Shown: piece after piece, positions 36,156 through 48,254 of the stretch | Layout: every line of letters starts with the position of its first letter | How positions within the stretch are numbered: position 1 is the stretch's first letter | Origin: Symbiodinium kawagutii | Taxonomy: Eukaryota > Sar > Dinophyceae > Suessiales > Symbiodiniaceae | Direction: 5' to 3' | Assembly: GCA_009767595.1 (NCBI GenBank) | Contig: VSDK01010468.1 | Span: 133,342 to 197,341 of the forward strand | Length of the DNA stretch: 64,000 bases | Notes under the pieces: model-generated | What the model was told of the DNA's origin: nothing | The model's input: only the letters and a program-made list of their open reading frames with translations | The model's database searches: none | Translations under genes and position numbers: made by a program

Positions 36156-36599
36156 ACATTGTCCCTAGTACCCATGGCCACTAATTTAACCTGGTGATTC
36201 ATAGTGGTTGATAAACATAGCCACAGTTAATTAACCTATTGGCTATTTGTTATTAATACGTTAACCATGGCTCTTAATCAATGGCCATTGTGTTTTGTAA
36301 TAACTTAATCATCCGGGTCTTGTCTTCAATGTTCATGAAGCATGCTTATGTGTTATTCATGTTAATCAGCCATGGTTATTCAGAGTACAAACTACGGTGT
36401 TCCCCTACTTAATCGTAGTTATAAACCAACTTCACCATTGATAAGTTTTATGACTTAATCATAGTTATAAACCAACTTGGCCCACATAGTTATAAGATCA
36501 ACTATTAATAACCAACTTAACTTAGCTAATAAACCAACTATGAATAGCCCCCTCCTGGTTGTGTTTTGTAACCTTGGCTATTCATAGTGGGTGCGGAAG

Positions 36600-36629
36600 G
36601 CCTGCGTCGGAGCCGTCAGATCGCGAGAA
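36600..36629 (+). CDS. RBM25: RBM25-like exon
   Basis: ggtgcggaag|G acceptor with one-base start, PASEPSDREK, GT donor (gtgcgg) in phase 2. It slots exactly between a phase-2 exit at 34950 and a one-base start at 38165. The GC-rich island continues about 90 bp beyond, so alternatives exist. Confidence 0.6.
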
Positions 36630-36661
36630 GTGCGGATGCCCAGTACGGGGGCGCCAGGGAG

Positions 36662-36698
36662 CGCCTGCGTGGCGTGGCGTGCCGTGGCGTGGCGTGGA
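36662..36698. repeat. GGCGT pentanucleotide repeat
   Basis: Five to six copies of ggcgt/gtggc in a GC-rich island downstream of the exon at 36600. Confidence 0.85.
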
Positions 36699-38164
36699 GG
36701 GATGGGGGGGTAGGGGTTACTTCAGCTACGGAGTAAGGCTTCCAACCAGGGATAAATATAGCTCCAGCACATCCAAGTACAACATGGGAACTTCTTTTTG
36801 ATTGGGAACTTTAAAAATGGATGGTTATTAATGAAATGATTACTTCTGGATGATTTCGGGGTACACCTGGCACATACGGATCCATACGGATGCTACCTGC
36901 CTTAGTCGATCAAAGCTCGGTTGGGTGGATTATTGTTTGTTACATTGGTCGATTTTAGCGGTTGACATGTTCACAGCCGTAACCCATCGTGCAATGGGAT
37001 TTCTTGTTTCTAATCATGTTTGACGCTGTCCACGACATGTTGATTGCATGGCCGCTCATGTACACGAGGTGATTTTGCTTGCCTCTTAGGAAATTGAGTT
37101 TCGTTTGTATCATTTGTAGATCTACCGTCTTGAAATCAAACACAACTGGCTGGAAAGTTGCCATTACCAAAGGCCAGAAAATGCGTACAGAATCTTTTAC
37201 AAACGGTGAATTGTCCGCTATATTTCATTATCAGAGGGTACCACAACCACTCATTCATTTATCATCATTCACCATCATTCATTACTGTAGCCATCATAAA
37301 CCATCACTAACCACGACTACACTCTGATAAACTAAGCTGGAAGTGGAAAATCCACCACTTGTTACCAGGTTTTACCTGCAAAGAATGGTTCTTTTTGGCT
37401 TCCAGGTTGTGTCAGACCCGCACAAGTTCAAGGTTGACAAACCCACAGCGTTTCTTTTTTGACCTCGTGACGCTGATGACATGACCTAACCATGCTGAAA
37501 GGGATTGTGAACCGAGCACAACCGTATAATTATCATGATAAATGCCACCGGGGATTAGTAAAGCCACCTATAGGTCAACAAGGTCCAGAAGGTGTAGGAC
37601 AACCCCCCAATTAATCGACATTCTAGCCATCATTGCCATTATTGACTATTATGGACCAGCATGAACTATGGCCCTTAACCGTTGTTTAGCATAGTAACCA
37701 CCGGGGATTGGTCCATGTAAATGATTGCTTTTCTATTGTTTACCATTAATCAACCATGAATTCATCATTGTTCATAATTATTACCCGTACTAACCATTAG
37801 ACAACCATTGATTAACCATTAATCAACCATTGATTAAATATGAATCAACCATCCATTAACCATTGATCAAAGATTGAGGAACCATGAATCAACCATCAAT
37901 TAACCATTAATCAACCATTAGATAATCACTACTCTCTCGCACATTCGTCTCACTCGTGAGACCGGTGTCGAGGCCGAGCCGTTTAGCTGTGCCAGGACAC
38001 CACAGAGATAATCACTACTCACCATTAATTCATCACCACTAACCATTGATTCATCACTACTCACCATTCATTCATCACCACTAACCATTGATTCATCACT
38101 ACTCACCATTCATTCATCACTACTAACCATTAATGAACTGAACCCATGAAGTCGTCAGCACCAG

Positions 38165-38234
38165 GCGGAAGTTTGGAGATCGTGACTTGGATTTCAGAGA
38201 GTCCGACCTGAAAGAATGGAAGCGAAGACGCGAG
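38165..38234 (+). CDS. RBM25: RBM25-like exon: charged helix
   Basis: agcaccag|G acceptor with one-base start, RKFGDRDLDFRESDLKEWK then RRRE, 23 codons, GC donor (gag|gcggcc). The D-[LF]-x-E-x-[DE]-x-K-x-x-[KR]-R-R-E pattern resembles the RBM25 segment before the DRKRE motif. Confidence 0.82.
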
Positions 38235-39559
38235 GCGGCCGAGCGACCCGCCTCGTGGTGCGGGTTGGCTGTTGGCACTGGTTACCATCAAGTGGTAGGT
38301 GGTGAAAGGTATGGGTTACCATGGAAAGTATGGCTGATTTTGTGGTGCTGGTTCATTTGGAGCGATGAATTGTGGTGAATGATCGTTGCTTCTGGTTAAT
38401 GCGTATTAATCCTTCGTTCACGATTCATTGACCGCAACCGCTTTAGTTGATTGTTGGTTACTGTAATTAAGACGATTACAGGTTCACGAGTTCATGGTTA
38501 ATAGTGGGACATGCTGAGTACTCAACCAAGAATTAAGCCACCGGTGGGGAGTGGCTGCGCGATCACTGGAAGGTTGGTTACATGGCGGCTAGATGCTTCT
38601 GAAACGTCTGCAGCATCCCCCAAATGTGCGGCACTTAGTAGAATCAACTAGTGAATTGAAAATCATGATCTCTTGGTGAAGAGAGGTAGATAGATTTGTG
38701 CATAATAAAGAGATAGAAAGTTATACAAACAAGAAAACAAAAAGTAACAATGGGCAAAAGGACAAGGCCGGCTATCTCGATTGAATAGCCGCCCGTTCTG
38801 GTCGCCCAGAAGCTTCCACATCTCGGAAAGAATATCCGAGATTCCCAAGAGGCTATCAGAAGCCGCAACCTGTTGGGAATCCATGAAATTCAGTGGAAGT
38901 AGTTCACTATTCAGTTAACAATCAGGTTGAGGACCAAATCCATAAAATTGACTATTCAGTAGGCTTTGGAAGGCATGAATTGTCAGGGAGACAGCATGGT
39001 AAAACATGGGATGGTTTTGTAAGCTGTTGGATGCATATGGGGGAAGCATGGGGGAACCCCACCTCATTTGTGGAGAAAATGGTGGGATTTGGGTCCCCAC
39101 CTGATTTTAGTAAAGAAGTAAGGAAGATTGGGAGAATGGTTTGATGATTAATGATCATAGGTTTTACACGAATGCTATTGGTCATTTTGTCTTGAAAAAT
39201 GTTTCATTTTACTAATATGAACCTACGTTTCAAACTAAGTAGAACAAATTGGTTGATTTTCGATCCTAGGTTCATATGACCAACCATGGTTTGGTTGATT
39301 GACAATCAGTTTTTTAGCCAACGGTTGCAGCAAATTGACGTTTTCCTTGGGAATGTTTGAAGAGACTGGGTAAATGGAATGCCCCTTGTCGTGACGGGCC
39401 CCAGGCTGTACTTTCTGGAACGCCACTTGAGCGGAAAGAGCCGCACACTTATAGACTTCCACATTCACCACATGTTCATGACCACCAGCAACAATCACGA
39501 GCAACCAACAACCAAAAGCAACCAACAACCACCACCAACAAAAACCATGAACAACAACG

Positions 39560-39650
39560 ACCACCACAGACCAACAACAACAACAACAACAACAACAACA
39601 AAACCCAACCACCGCCACCACCACCACCAGCAACAACAACAACAACAACA
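39560..39650. repeat. AAC/ACC repeat tract
   Basis: (AAC)n, then (ACC)n, then (AAC)n. It produces long spurious open frames on both strands and ends about 90 bp before the exon at 39738. Confidence 0.92.
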
Positions 39651-39737
39651 ACCAAAAAAAAACTCCAAAACTCCACAAAACCCAACAGCCACCCAGGCCC
39701 CACCGCACCAAGCAGCGCCCACGGTGGATCGATGCAG

Positions 39738-39806
39738 GACCGCGAGAAGGACCGAAAGCGCGAGCAGGAGAAGGACGCTGCCGACCGCCTCGCCGAAAAG
39801 GATGAG
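39738..39806 (+). CDS. RBM25: RBM25-like exon: conserved DRKRE segment
   Basis: cgatgcag|G acceptor, DREKDRKREQEKDAADRL… 23 codons in phase 0, GC donor (gag|gcacga). Matches the conserved D-E-[RK]-D-R-K-R-E-x-E motif of RBM25. It follows directly on an AAC/ACC repeat tract. Confidence 0.87.
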
Positions 39807-39879
39807 GCACGAGCGGCGCACGAGCACGGCAGGTCCCGGGTGGAGCTTTTCGTGATCACAACTCGTGGTTGGTGACCAC

Positions 39880-39993
39880 ATGGCTATGGTATTAATCAAC
39901 CAACTAATGGGGGATATTCCCCAACAATATAAGGGGAAACAATGGTTAATGATAGGGGAACCAGGGGTACGGGGTTTTGACCCACAGCCACAT
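39880..39993 (-). mobile_element. family C element with 8-bp target duplication
   Basis: Reverse-orientation copy starting tggctatggta and ending gacccacagccacat. It is flanked by an exact gtgaccac direct repeat (39872-39879 and 39994-40001), which looks like a target-site duplication. Confidence 0.87.
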
Positions 39994-41480
39994 GTGACCA
40001 CGAAAATGGTGGTTGATGGGGTGGCGAGTCGTGCTTAGTAGCCATCAGCCACGGAAGTTGATGCTTAAATTGATGGTTGATCATGGTTAAGTAATGGTAA
40101 TCAATGATTATTGGTTGATATATGGTGATTTTTGGTGAATATTGGTTAATTGATGTCACCATCAATTAGCTGTACATTGATGGTTTGTTAATGGTTAAGT
40201 AATTGTGAATAGCTGTAAATGACAGTTCACAACGCGTAACAACGGGTTGATAACCAGCAAGCTTGATAGCAATTGTTGATATTGGTTCGTAATGGTAGTA
40301 ACGAACGTGAACAACCAGCAATGGGTGAATAGCAAGAATGGTTGATTGTGTTGATAATCTTGCACATCACATTGATAAAGGATGGTTCAACATGGTTTAA
40401 TCGTTACAAGGTGAACTTGACTTAACTGGCAAGTGTGAATTCCTCAACTACTTTGGCCTAATGATGGTCGAGGCATGGTAAAAACTGCTAGTGGTTGACG
40501 ATGGTTGATCAGTGGTTTCTCCACAATGGTTGATCAAGGTGCGAGTTTGAGGCCATCAGTAATGGGGGTGAGTCAGAGTTGATATGCTTTGAGAATGGCT
40601 AAGAATCTTTCAAAAAGTATCCCTCAAGCCTCAAATAGCCTAAAAATCCTAAAAATCCCTAGACTATATTTGCGTTTACTTCTGGCTAAGAATCCCCTCA
40701 AAATGATCCAAGGACGCAAAGGAATTCAATGACCAAAGGATCCCCAGTGTGAATTTTTGCTGACCCTCTGAGACTCATGCCCAGAGCAGTTTATGATTCG
40801 GTGATGGCTCATGGTGGTAAATCATGGTGGATGATGCTTGGTGTATGGTCCCATGGTGGTTAATCATGGTGAATCATGCTTGGTGTTTATGGTGCTTGAT
40901 AGTGGTTGATTGCCATCAAGGGCTGATTATTCACTGGCACTGGTGGTACTATTCCATCCATCAGCTGTAGTAGAACCGGGACAGCAATGGCGAAGAAGGA
41001 GCAGCCCCTCGAGTGTGGCTTGATCGTAGAAGTCACAAAGCTACGCAAATAACTTCTGTATATTGCATGCGGACACGCAGGTGTTCTGGGATGTCATAGT
41101 TGATTGTTCTGATCCTCTATGGGAGTACCACTTGTTTGTAGTTCTAGTAGTTTCATCCTGGGGAAAAAGGATTTTGACTCCCGGTGTTAACAAATACATT
41201 GGGTAACCAGGTGCAGCTATGGCCGTGTTGAATTTTGTTGGTGATATTTTTGCAAGGACGCACAAATCAACTGCGAATGCACTATCCCTGATTCATGAGC
41301 TGTAGTATGCCCCACGAATTTGACCATGATTTGTATTTCTATCGCCAAAAAGAAAATACGAAAGCTATATTCCACTTGTCGATTGCTTGACGGTCATCCA
41401 AAATGCTGTTTCTTTATTTTTCTGCACATCTAGACATACGTCTATTTAACCATCCATCTATCTAAACCATAGTTATATGA

Positions 41481-41576
41481 GTGTTTCTCAAAATAGAGAA
41501 CCCAGAAAATGGCGAGTTGATTACCCATAAATGCTTCATATTGGATGATTTGCGGGTCCCCTATTTTGAGAAAATA
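41481..41576. mobile_element. family A element, both ends intact
   Basis: gtgtttctcaaaatagagaa and gtcccctattttgagaaaat form a clean terminal inverted repeat. The element ends 60 bp before the exon at 41637. Confidence 0.85.
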
Positions 41577-41636
41577 CCATATATACGTTTGTAGGTACCT
41601 GGCAATGTGCTCCCTGGCGCTGTACGTCTGGCTCAG

Positions 41637-41693
41637 GCTGAAGAGGCTAAGAGAAAGAAGAAGGACCGATACAATCCGCGGGGATCACATAAG
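41637..41693 (+). CDS. RBM25: RBM25-like exon: Lys-rich segment
   Basis: tggctcag|G acceptor, AEEAKRKKKDRYNPRGSHK, 19 codons, GT donor (aag|gtaccc). It starts 60 bp after a complete family-A element. Confidence 0.82.
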
Positions 41694-42088
41694 GTACCCA
41701 TGTGTCGTCAAAGAAGCATCCATCATATCAAAAACCATCAAACATATGACCACTGAAGCCATAAAAACACCGTATCAAAGAAGCATCCAATTGGTATGTT
41801 TGACAGTGATGGGGGGAGTTCTACCACCACACTGGTGAATCCATGGTAAGTTCGGGGTTCGCTCAGCTTATAGCGTGCAACTAACCATGGAATCCATGGC
41901 ATTTATGGGTTTCCTACCATGGTACAAGCTGATAACTATTGGAGATGTAACCATATTAAAGTAAAGCTGGAGCTGGAAACTCAAGCCTGCCATTTGCACC
42001 AGTGAAACAATCTGCAAAGTTGATTTTGCCAAATTGGCATAGAACATTATGGAACGAAGCAACCCATCAAAGAGGTACAAGTGTGTAT

Positions 42089-42148
42089 TTACATATATAT
42101 ATATATATACATATATAAAGAGAGAGAAAGAGAGAGAGAGAGAGAGGG
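42089..42148. repeat. TA and GA microsatellites
   Basis: A (TA)n block then a (GA)n block, separated by catatataaa. Confidence 0.92.
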
Positions 42149-42530
42149 AAATGTATCAAGAAGAATATAGCCACCGCCGAGCATCTCAGTACCCAAAAAG
42201 AAAGACCCACGAAATCAACAGGCTTCGTTGATTTCTTGAGCAAGCAATGATGGCAATAGAACCATGGATATTGCAGAGGTCCCCTCGAAAAAACTGAACC
42301 TTCCCTCCTAGACTCACAGCTTGGGACCCAGCTAGTCGCCGGCGAAGCGGAATCTGAGGGCCGCAGCTAGCTTCAATCTGGTTGATATACAGCCAGGAAT
42401 AGATCCAACCAGCACCTAATATCCAGTTTTTTCGCTTGTATTATAGTGCGTGAACAAGCAATACTGTGAAGCAAGAAGGATTGAACTACTTGAACCGAAC
42501 CCTTCGCAGCTGCTGGTTCTGGTCGCTCAG

Positions 42531-42578
42531 GAGGAGGAAGAAAGGAAACTTCGGGAAAAGAAAGAAGCCGAAGAAAAG
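42531..42578 (+). CDS. RBM25: RBM25-like exon: E/K/R-rich helix
   Basis: cgctcag|G acceptor, EEEERKLREKKEAEEK, 16 codons, GC donor (aag|gcacat). Confidence 0.85.
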
Positions 42579-43467
42579 GCACATTGATATGCATTGATCA
42601 GCGGCAATCAGCAGTGTGGTGATAGGGGCAATCATTTAAGGCACTCTGATGAAGAACCACTGCAAACATGGGTGGTTTCAGCCAGCCAAATTCAATTCTT
42701 TGCGACTCTTGGATGCGACAAAAAATGCGGCGCACAAGGGCTGCACATTTTCGGAATTCCAAGCGGGTCGACATCCAAACAGTACGATGTCAGTGTCAGG
42801 TTGGGTTAGCAGCTAGCCTCAATACCTACCGACGCATAGCCATTGGGACGGATAGGCCCTGGGTCCCAGTGTTCCTGATCAGGGGGGGTTCAAGAAACAC
42901 AAGTTTGGCCTCCTTGGGACCTAACGACTCTTTTCCTTAACCAGTACTGACCATCGTCAACAATGATGAAGCATTACTATATTTGTACTAGTCTCCATCA
43001 CTGGTAATTCCCATGATTATCCTGCTTAATGATTGTCAAGCATCGCTTAACCATCAACAATCATCATTGTTGGTACCCACCATTGGTGAACACGATTGTT
43101 GACAGTCACCAAAAACGATCACCATCAACCATTATTGTACCTATTTTGTAAAACGCCACTGTAAACCCTGACCATCGTTCGCAATTATCAGCCATCATTA
43201 ATTATGTGGCGGGGTCTTGGATTCAACTCGTTAAGCCCTCAAAACTATCACTGTCAATAAGCCGTCTTAACAATCATGGACCAACCTTGAGCCATTATCA
43301 ACCAGCCATCAACTAACCATAGATTCACTGTCAATCAATCATCAATTAGCCAAATTCACCATCATTGACCATTATCAAGCATGATTGACTATTGTTACTA
43401 TCATTCTCAAGCACCGTTACTGGTACTTCACCATGTAAACGTGGACGCTCCTGTCGCATTTGCCGAG

Positions 43468-43496
43468 GCTCAAAAAGAAGCCGAGGAGGCTGAGAG
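43468..43496 (+). CDS. RBM25: RBM25-like exon: helix
   Basis: ttgccgag|G acceptor, AQKEAEEAER with the last codon split, GT donor (ag|gtgtcg) in phase 2, completed by the G that opens the exon at 44235. Confidence 0.78.
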
Positions 43497-44234
43497 GTGT
43501 CGCGGGTGAAGCGATGCTGAAAAAGTTTGTAGTGGTGGTCAATCATGGCTTTGTGGTAAATGATCAAACCTTTTTGTGGTGAAGTTTGTAATGGTGATTA
43601 TTATGATTATGGTAACTTATACAATGAACTTGACAAGACTTGGATAATGACACTGGTGGACACTGGTTTATGAGAATGCTTATTGAGGTAATGGTAGTTT
43701 CCTGAAATAGAGGGATAGGGTTTATCAGGATTAATCCAGTGGTGAAGAAATGATTGTGACAATGGTGAGCGGTCATAACAAAAATCACCGCAAGCAATTG
43801 GCTATTAAATGGCTGCTGCGGTTTTGGCTTCTGGTTAAGGACAGTCATCCTGGTATATCCAGAAGCCACTAGTATCCTTAAAAATCTCCAATTTGTGTAC
43901 ATCTTCAAGAGAGAAACTCCAGCCATTTTGAGGGAACGACCTTGTGACTAGACAACCCAGCAGAACGATGCGAATGAGAGACTTGGGCTGAATTTGATTA
44001 AAGTTTCTCATTTGGGAATGGCTCAAGCCACCAACCATCCAAAAAGGGACAATGAAACCATCACAACAGGGGGCCGACCAGTAGCCGACCCAGGCCCGGC
44101 AAGACAAGACGTTCACTGCAAACACTGGATCCCGGTGACCCCTTCGATTGAGATTTTGGGAGACCTAGCCAAGGGACGAAAAGTGTTGCAGGACGTCAGA
44201 TAGATCTCCGGGGCACCTCCGAACCACCGCGCAG

Positions 44235-44292
44235 GAAGAAACAGGAGGAGGAAAAGAGGAAACAGGAAGAAGCCGAGAGAAAAGCTCGGGAG
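44235..44292 (+). CDS. RBM25: RBM25-like exon: K/E/Q-rich helix
   Basis: ccgcgcag|G acceptor with one-base start, KKQEEEKRKQEEAERKARE, 19 codons, GC donor (gag|gccgtt). Confidence 0.85.
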
Positions 44293-45276
44293 GCCGTTTT
44301 CCACGTGTCAGCTGGAAGGTTAGCTGCTTGATTGGCTGGTTGCTTGGTTAGTTGGCTTGCTGGTTTATTCTTCCAAAAATGATTAACCGTTTTCAGGGTG
44401 TTGGGTGTTCCGGATGACCAGATAGGAATGTAGCTCAACGGTTCACCCAGATACCATCCCGATATGACCAATGCGATTTCACCACTGGGTGGTTTACCAC
44501 GTGGGCCTCTCTGGAGAAGTGGATGGCTCTGAAGTACCTTCCAAAGGATCGAATTGCCTTGCAGGCTCATGTGCTTCGGACGCCAGAGCCTCTTTTTTGC
44601 GCCCTAAAATCTTAGTAGATCCCGAGAACTGTTGGTGACCGAAAGCGGTCATCATTTGGATAGAGAGGGGAAAGTGCTTCCGTTTCTGGATCCACAAGTG
44701 GTATAACACCCACTGGAGAGTCCATAAATGTTTTACTACTTGCAGATCCACTGGGATAGCAACGGTATATCCAAGCAAAACTCATATCATTGGATGAGAA
44801 TCCATTCATTTTGATCGTTTTGCCTGTGACTTTCCATCATGAATTCTGCGTTGCTCATGACTTGGTCCAAGCCCTGGAATTCTGCTGCATCTCAAGAATC
44901 AACAGTCTCCTGGGAAACAAACACCCTCACAGTAGTTGGGGTTGGATGATGGTGGTCAATAATCCCATTTTAGCGACATTGAACATCACCGAACTGCATG
45001 ACTGCTGAAATGATTATTCCCACAATGCTTGGGTGATGTCCATTTCATACATGGCTAATGACCCTTGGTGCCTCGGGATGGTGGCTGGGGATCCTTTGTG
45101 CATCTTGGCAAGCTGAGCTGTGGATCCAATCACCCGGTGACACCATGAGGATCATTGGCTGAGACCCTTCACAGCGACGTGATTTTTCTTGGTGAAGCCT
45201 TCACAGTCCATGGATTTCCGTTGGCTTCCGATTTTGGGTGATTTTGGCGTCAGCTGATGAAGTTGCAGACGTCCAG

Positions 45277-45342
45277 GAGCGTGAAGCCAAAGAGCGTGAA
45301 GAGAAAGAGGCCAAGGAAAAGGAGCAGAAGAAGCAGCAGCAG
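45277..45342 (+). CDS. RBM25: RBM25-like exon: K/E/Q-rich helix
   Basis: cgtccag|G acceptor, EREAKEREEKEAKEKEQKK then QQQ, 22 codons, GC donor (cag|gcaggg). The donor is the first unit of a GGCAGGGCAT tandem repeat. Confidence 0.87.
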
Positions 45343-45376
45343 GCAGGGCATGGCAGGGCATGGCAGGGCAGCGTCT
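45343..45376. repeat. 10-bp tandem repeat at a splice donor
   Basis: Three copies of gcagggcatg directly at the GC donor of the exon at 45277-45342, so each unit repeats the cag|gcaggg donor context. Confidence 0.88.
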
Positions 45377-45496
45377 CCACCTTGCAGGCCTTCTGGGTGA
45401 GTTTTTCGTGGATGATGCCATTGGTAAACCGTGACTGTCACCGTTGAGAAAACCGTTAATGACTACTTCACCATTGCTTTGCCATGAAATCATTAC

Positions 45497-45593
45497 CGGC
45501 TGGTGGTTCTAAACATGTTTTTTCCCTAGAAGTTGTTAACAAATGGTCGGTTGACTAATATTTTTCATAGGGGTGTTTCAACCACCAACCAGA
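45497..45593. mobile_element. family B element
   Basis: ccggctggtggttctaaac … cataggggtgtttcaaccaccaacc, with the core box gttgactaatatttttcata. Confidence 0.82.
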
Positions 45594-45770
45594 TGAGTTT
45601 CGCCATTGCTGAAACCATCGTCATCAACCATCAACTAGTTGTTATTAACCATTAAAATCCATCTAAAACGACTAGTTGGAATGGATTTTATTAACCATGG
45701 CATAAACTAATCAACTAGTTAACAACAATAGTCATGAAGCCCATGGCATTGGACCCATGACTGGCCCCAG

Positions 45771-45803
45771 GATGCAGCTGCCAAGTTGCTCCAGTCCGTA
45801 CAG
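45771..45803 (+). CDS. RBM25: RBM25-like exon
   Basis: ggccccag|G acceptor, DAAAKLLQSVQ, 11 codons, GT donor (cag|gtcgcc). End of the helical region. Confidence 0.78.
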
Positions 45804-46240
45804 GTCGCCGGCTCCCGTGGTGGGTCCTGATGCCATGGGTTGCACGGTTCTGCGCGTCACGGTGGTGGCTGAGTGACCGTTGATTTACCGATGCTCCATT
45901 GGTTCATCAAGATGGCCAAGCACTTTAGGGATGCGAGATCCATAGAAATAATGGGAGTTAGTGCCTAGTTGGTGGTTCACAATGATGGTTTGTGACGATT
46001 GTTGGGAAATCCATTTGTTCATAGACCCCCCATGATGCTAAAGCACCAGCTATGGTCAAACTGATGGTGGTTGATTGTACAGATCGAACATTGCGGATGA
46101 ACAAGCTGCTTAGCTAAAGAGGATGAGGGGTGAAGCCACCAACAATCCACTTGCTCGCCCTGGGTGCCACCGACAGCTTGGTGCCGATGTGCTGGGAGGC
46201 CAGGTGGTTGAGCCACAGAAGAGGAACTAAGAATTGAGCT

Positions 46241-46415
46241 GGTTCTTAACCATGGGAACTCCCCAAAATGGATGGTTTAAGGTAGAAAATGGTTAAGATA
46301 AAAAGGATCTATTGCAATCAATGGATGTTTTATTGCAATCAATGGATGGTTTATTGTAAAAAATGATTGCAATAAAGGGTGATTAAGGGGTACCCCCAGC
46401 TATTGAGAAACCACC
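46241..46415. mobile_element. family A element, expanded
   Basis: The right end ggtacccccagctattgagaaa is clear. The interior carries a duplicated attgcaatcaatggatg unit; the left end is degenerate. Confidence 0.55.
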
Positions 46416-46754
46416 ACATACATCCCTTGATAATCAAGACTGAGTCATCTGGTTGAGCAGGGATTGGCACAACATGATTTGATGAAGGAATGATCAGCTT
46501 TTTTCCTATTTTCACTCTCCACAAATTCACCAAGCTGATGTGGATCAAATCCCATTTTTTGCTGGTGAACATTCCATAAATCAATATAAATCACCAATTT
46601 AGTCTTTCTTGCGATGTTCTCCAACCCATTTGTTGGAGATTTTATATTGACCATTGAAATAACCATGATTGACCCATTGTCATGTAGATCCACCACGAAC
46701 CGTCTACTCGTGGCTTTTCCAGCGCGGCTTGGTCAACCTGGTGCCCGCTGCCAG

Positions 46755-46781
46755 GCTGAAATGATGAACGCGCCTGTCCGG
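46755..46781 (+). CDS. RBM25: RBM25-like exon, linker
   Basis: gctgccag|G acceptor, AEMMNAPVR, 9 codons, GT donor (cgg|gtgctg). The frame continues to another GT donor at 46801 (VLRDTP), so the right end is uncertain. Confidence 0.6.
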
Positions 46782-46913
46782 GTGCTGAGAGACACCCCTG
46801 GTAGTGTGTAAGTGATCACTTGTTAGTGGTGCTGTGGTTTCGGTGGATCCAGTTACTGGCTCAGAATACTATAGCTGATATTAGCTGATCATTCTTGGAC
46901 TTGATTCATTGTT

Positions 46914-47019
46914 GGTGGTTTCTCAAAATAGGGGTATCCCTAAATTATCCTTTAATAGTCATTTATAGTAATAAAGCAACCATAGCTTTGGGGGTCCCCT
47001 ATGGCTTGAGAAACCACCA
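46914..47019. mobile_element. family A element, both ends intact
   Basis: ggtggtttctcaaaatagg … ggcttgagaaaccacc; a near-consensus copy of about 106 bp. Confidence 0.85.
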
Positions 47020-47498
47020 GTTAATCATTGTTCATCATTCTTGGACCATGGCTGATCATTTTTCAGACTTCGTAGGGGTTATTTGCAACTTGTGACCTGG
47101 ACACTCGTCGATAACTATACCACCAACCGTCGTAGCTGCTTGGGTGGCTGTCTAACTTTTCAGGGGCAAGCGTGACTCACGGTGGGGGTTCACCCTCCGG
47201 TATCGTTAGAACACCCCGGCGGCTCAGAATTGGGTTTGTCCAAAAAGGGGTAACCCCAAAGACTACTGGCTTCTCTATTCAGAGTGGTTGTGAACTTGGA
47301 TGGGTAGTAGGTAGCACCCCGTACCATCATGGCTACGGACAAACCAATTGTTCAAAAGCCTTCGGAGATTGTGTTTAACCATATAATTTGGAGCCTGTTT
47401 GACAATTGGCTGATTCACCACCATTTATTGCGAAACAAATCAGTCAACACATTCATGTACCACCATTTATGGATCAACCGGCAAGAATCAGCGAACAG

Positions 47499-47607
47499 GC
47501 GAACAGGTTGGAACCACCCAAGAAGCCTAATCTGTGACGCTCCGAAGTCCACTATCTTCAGAGCCCTTCGCAGCAGTATGTTGGATCACTGTCCTGACAA
47601 CCCCGAG
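47499..47607 (+). CDS. RBM25: candidate exon region, linker
   Basis: Two readings are possible. One is an AG|G exon from 47499, ANRLEPPKKPN, with a GT donor at 47534 that leaves phase 2. The other is 47548-47607, STIFRALRSSMLDHCPDNPE, ending at a strong gtaagg but after AG|T. Neither is anchored by homology. Confidence 0.35.
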
Positions 47608-48212
47608 GTAAGGAAAGCTGTTTGTCCATGGATGGGCACAAATAGCCAGCATGAGCCATTATGATTGGCTATTAATAGCCACAATCAGCATTTTTTATGT
47701 TATTCATAGTCATGAATGGCTATCTTTAAGCGCAAGCAGCTTTGATTATTGGCGATCGTCAAGCATTGCAAGTGTCATGATTAGCCATTCTTGACTGTTG
47801 ACTTAGTCATCGTCAGCAATTCTTAACCCCAGTTGTATCCCCTGTCAGTGGATCAATCATCAAATAAGCTTCAATGAAGCATCAATAATCACCAATGAAC
47901 ATCAATTAACCACTAATGAACCACCAATGAACCACCAATTAGCCATCAACTAGCCTACTATTGATCTTCTAATGAACCTACTACTGAACCGTATGTCAAC
48001 CCTGAATGAGCCCTCAATCAACCACTACTCCACTACCAATAAACCCATTAATCCACCAATTAACCACTAATGAACCAGCAATCAGATCATGAACCCACCA
48101 CCAATTGACCCACTAATCCACAAATCAACCACCACTTCACCATTCCTAAGCGCTTCACCAGGTCAGAGTCGTCCCATGTCGTCCCTTGCTGCGCGCCTGC
48201 GCGCTGACTCAG

Positions 48213-48254
48213 GCGGCCACTCCTCCAAAGGCAGCACCTCCAGCTCACGTGCAG
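48213..48254 (+). CDS. RBM25: RBM25-like exon: Ala/Pro-rich linker
   Basis: tgactcag|G acceptor, AATPPKAAPPAHVQ, 14 codons, GC donor (cag|gcgacc). A longer open frame over the same island (SRPMSSLAARLRADSGG…) is the alternative. Confidence 0.55.

Larger units (their letters stand above)
34951..36599 (+). other. RBM25: intron, 1.6 kb
   Basis: AT-rich drifting repeats with a family-B half element and a family-A element. No coding signal was seen. Confidence 0.6.

Noticed and set aside
39235-39810. Long minus-strand open frame of 191 codons and overlapping plus-strand frames
   Set aside because: Driven by the AAC/ACC tract. The real exon at 39738-39806 is on the plus strand in one frame only.
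47548-47607. Exon ending at a strong gtaagg after …CPDNPE
   Set aside because: Not fully rejected, but the acceptor is AG|T and strong GT motifs elsewhere are decoys; kept only as one reading of a candidate region.
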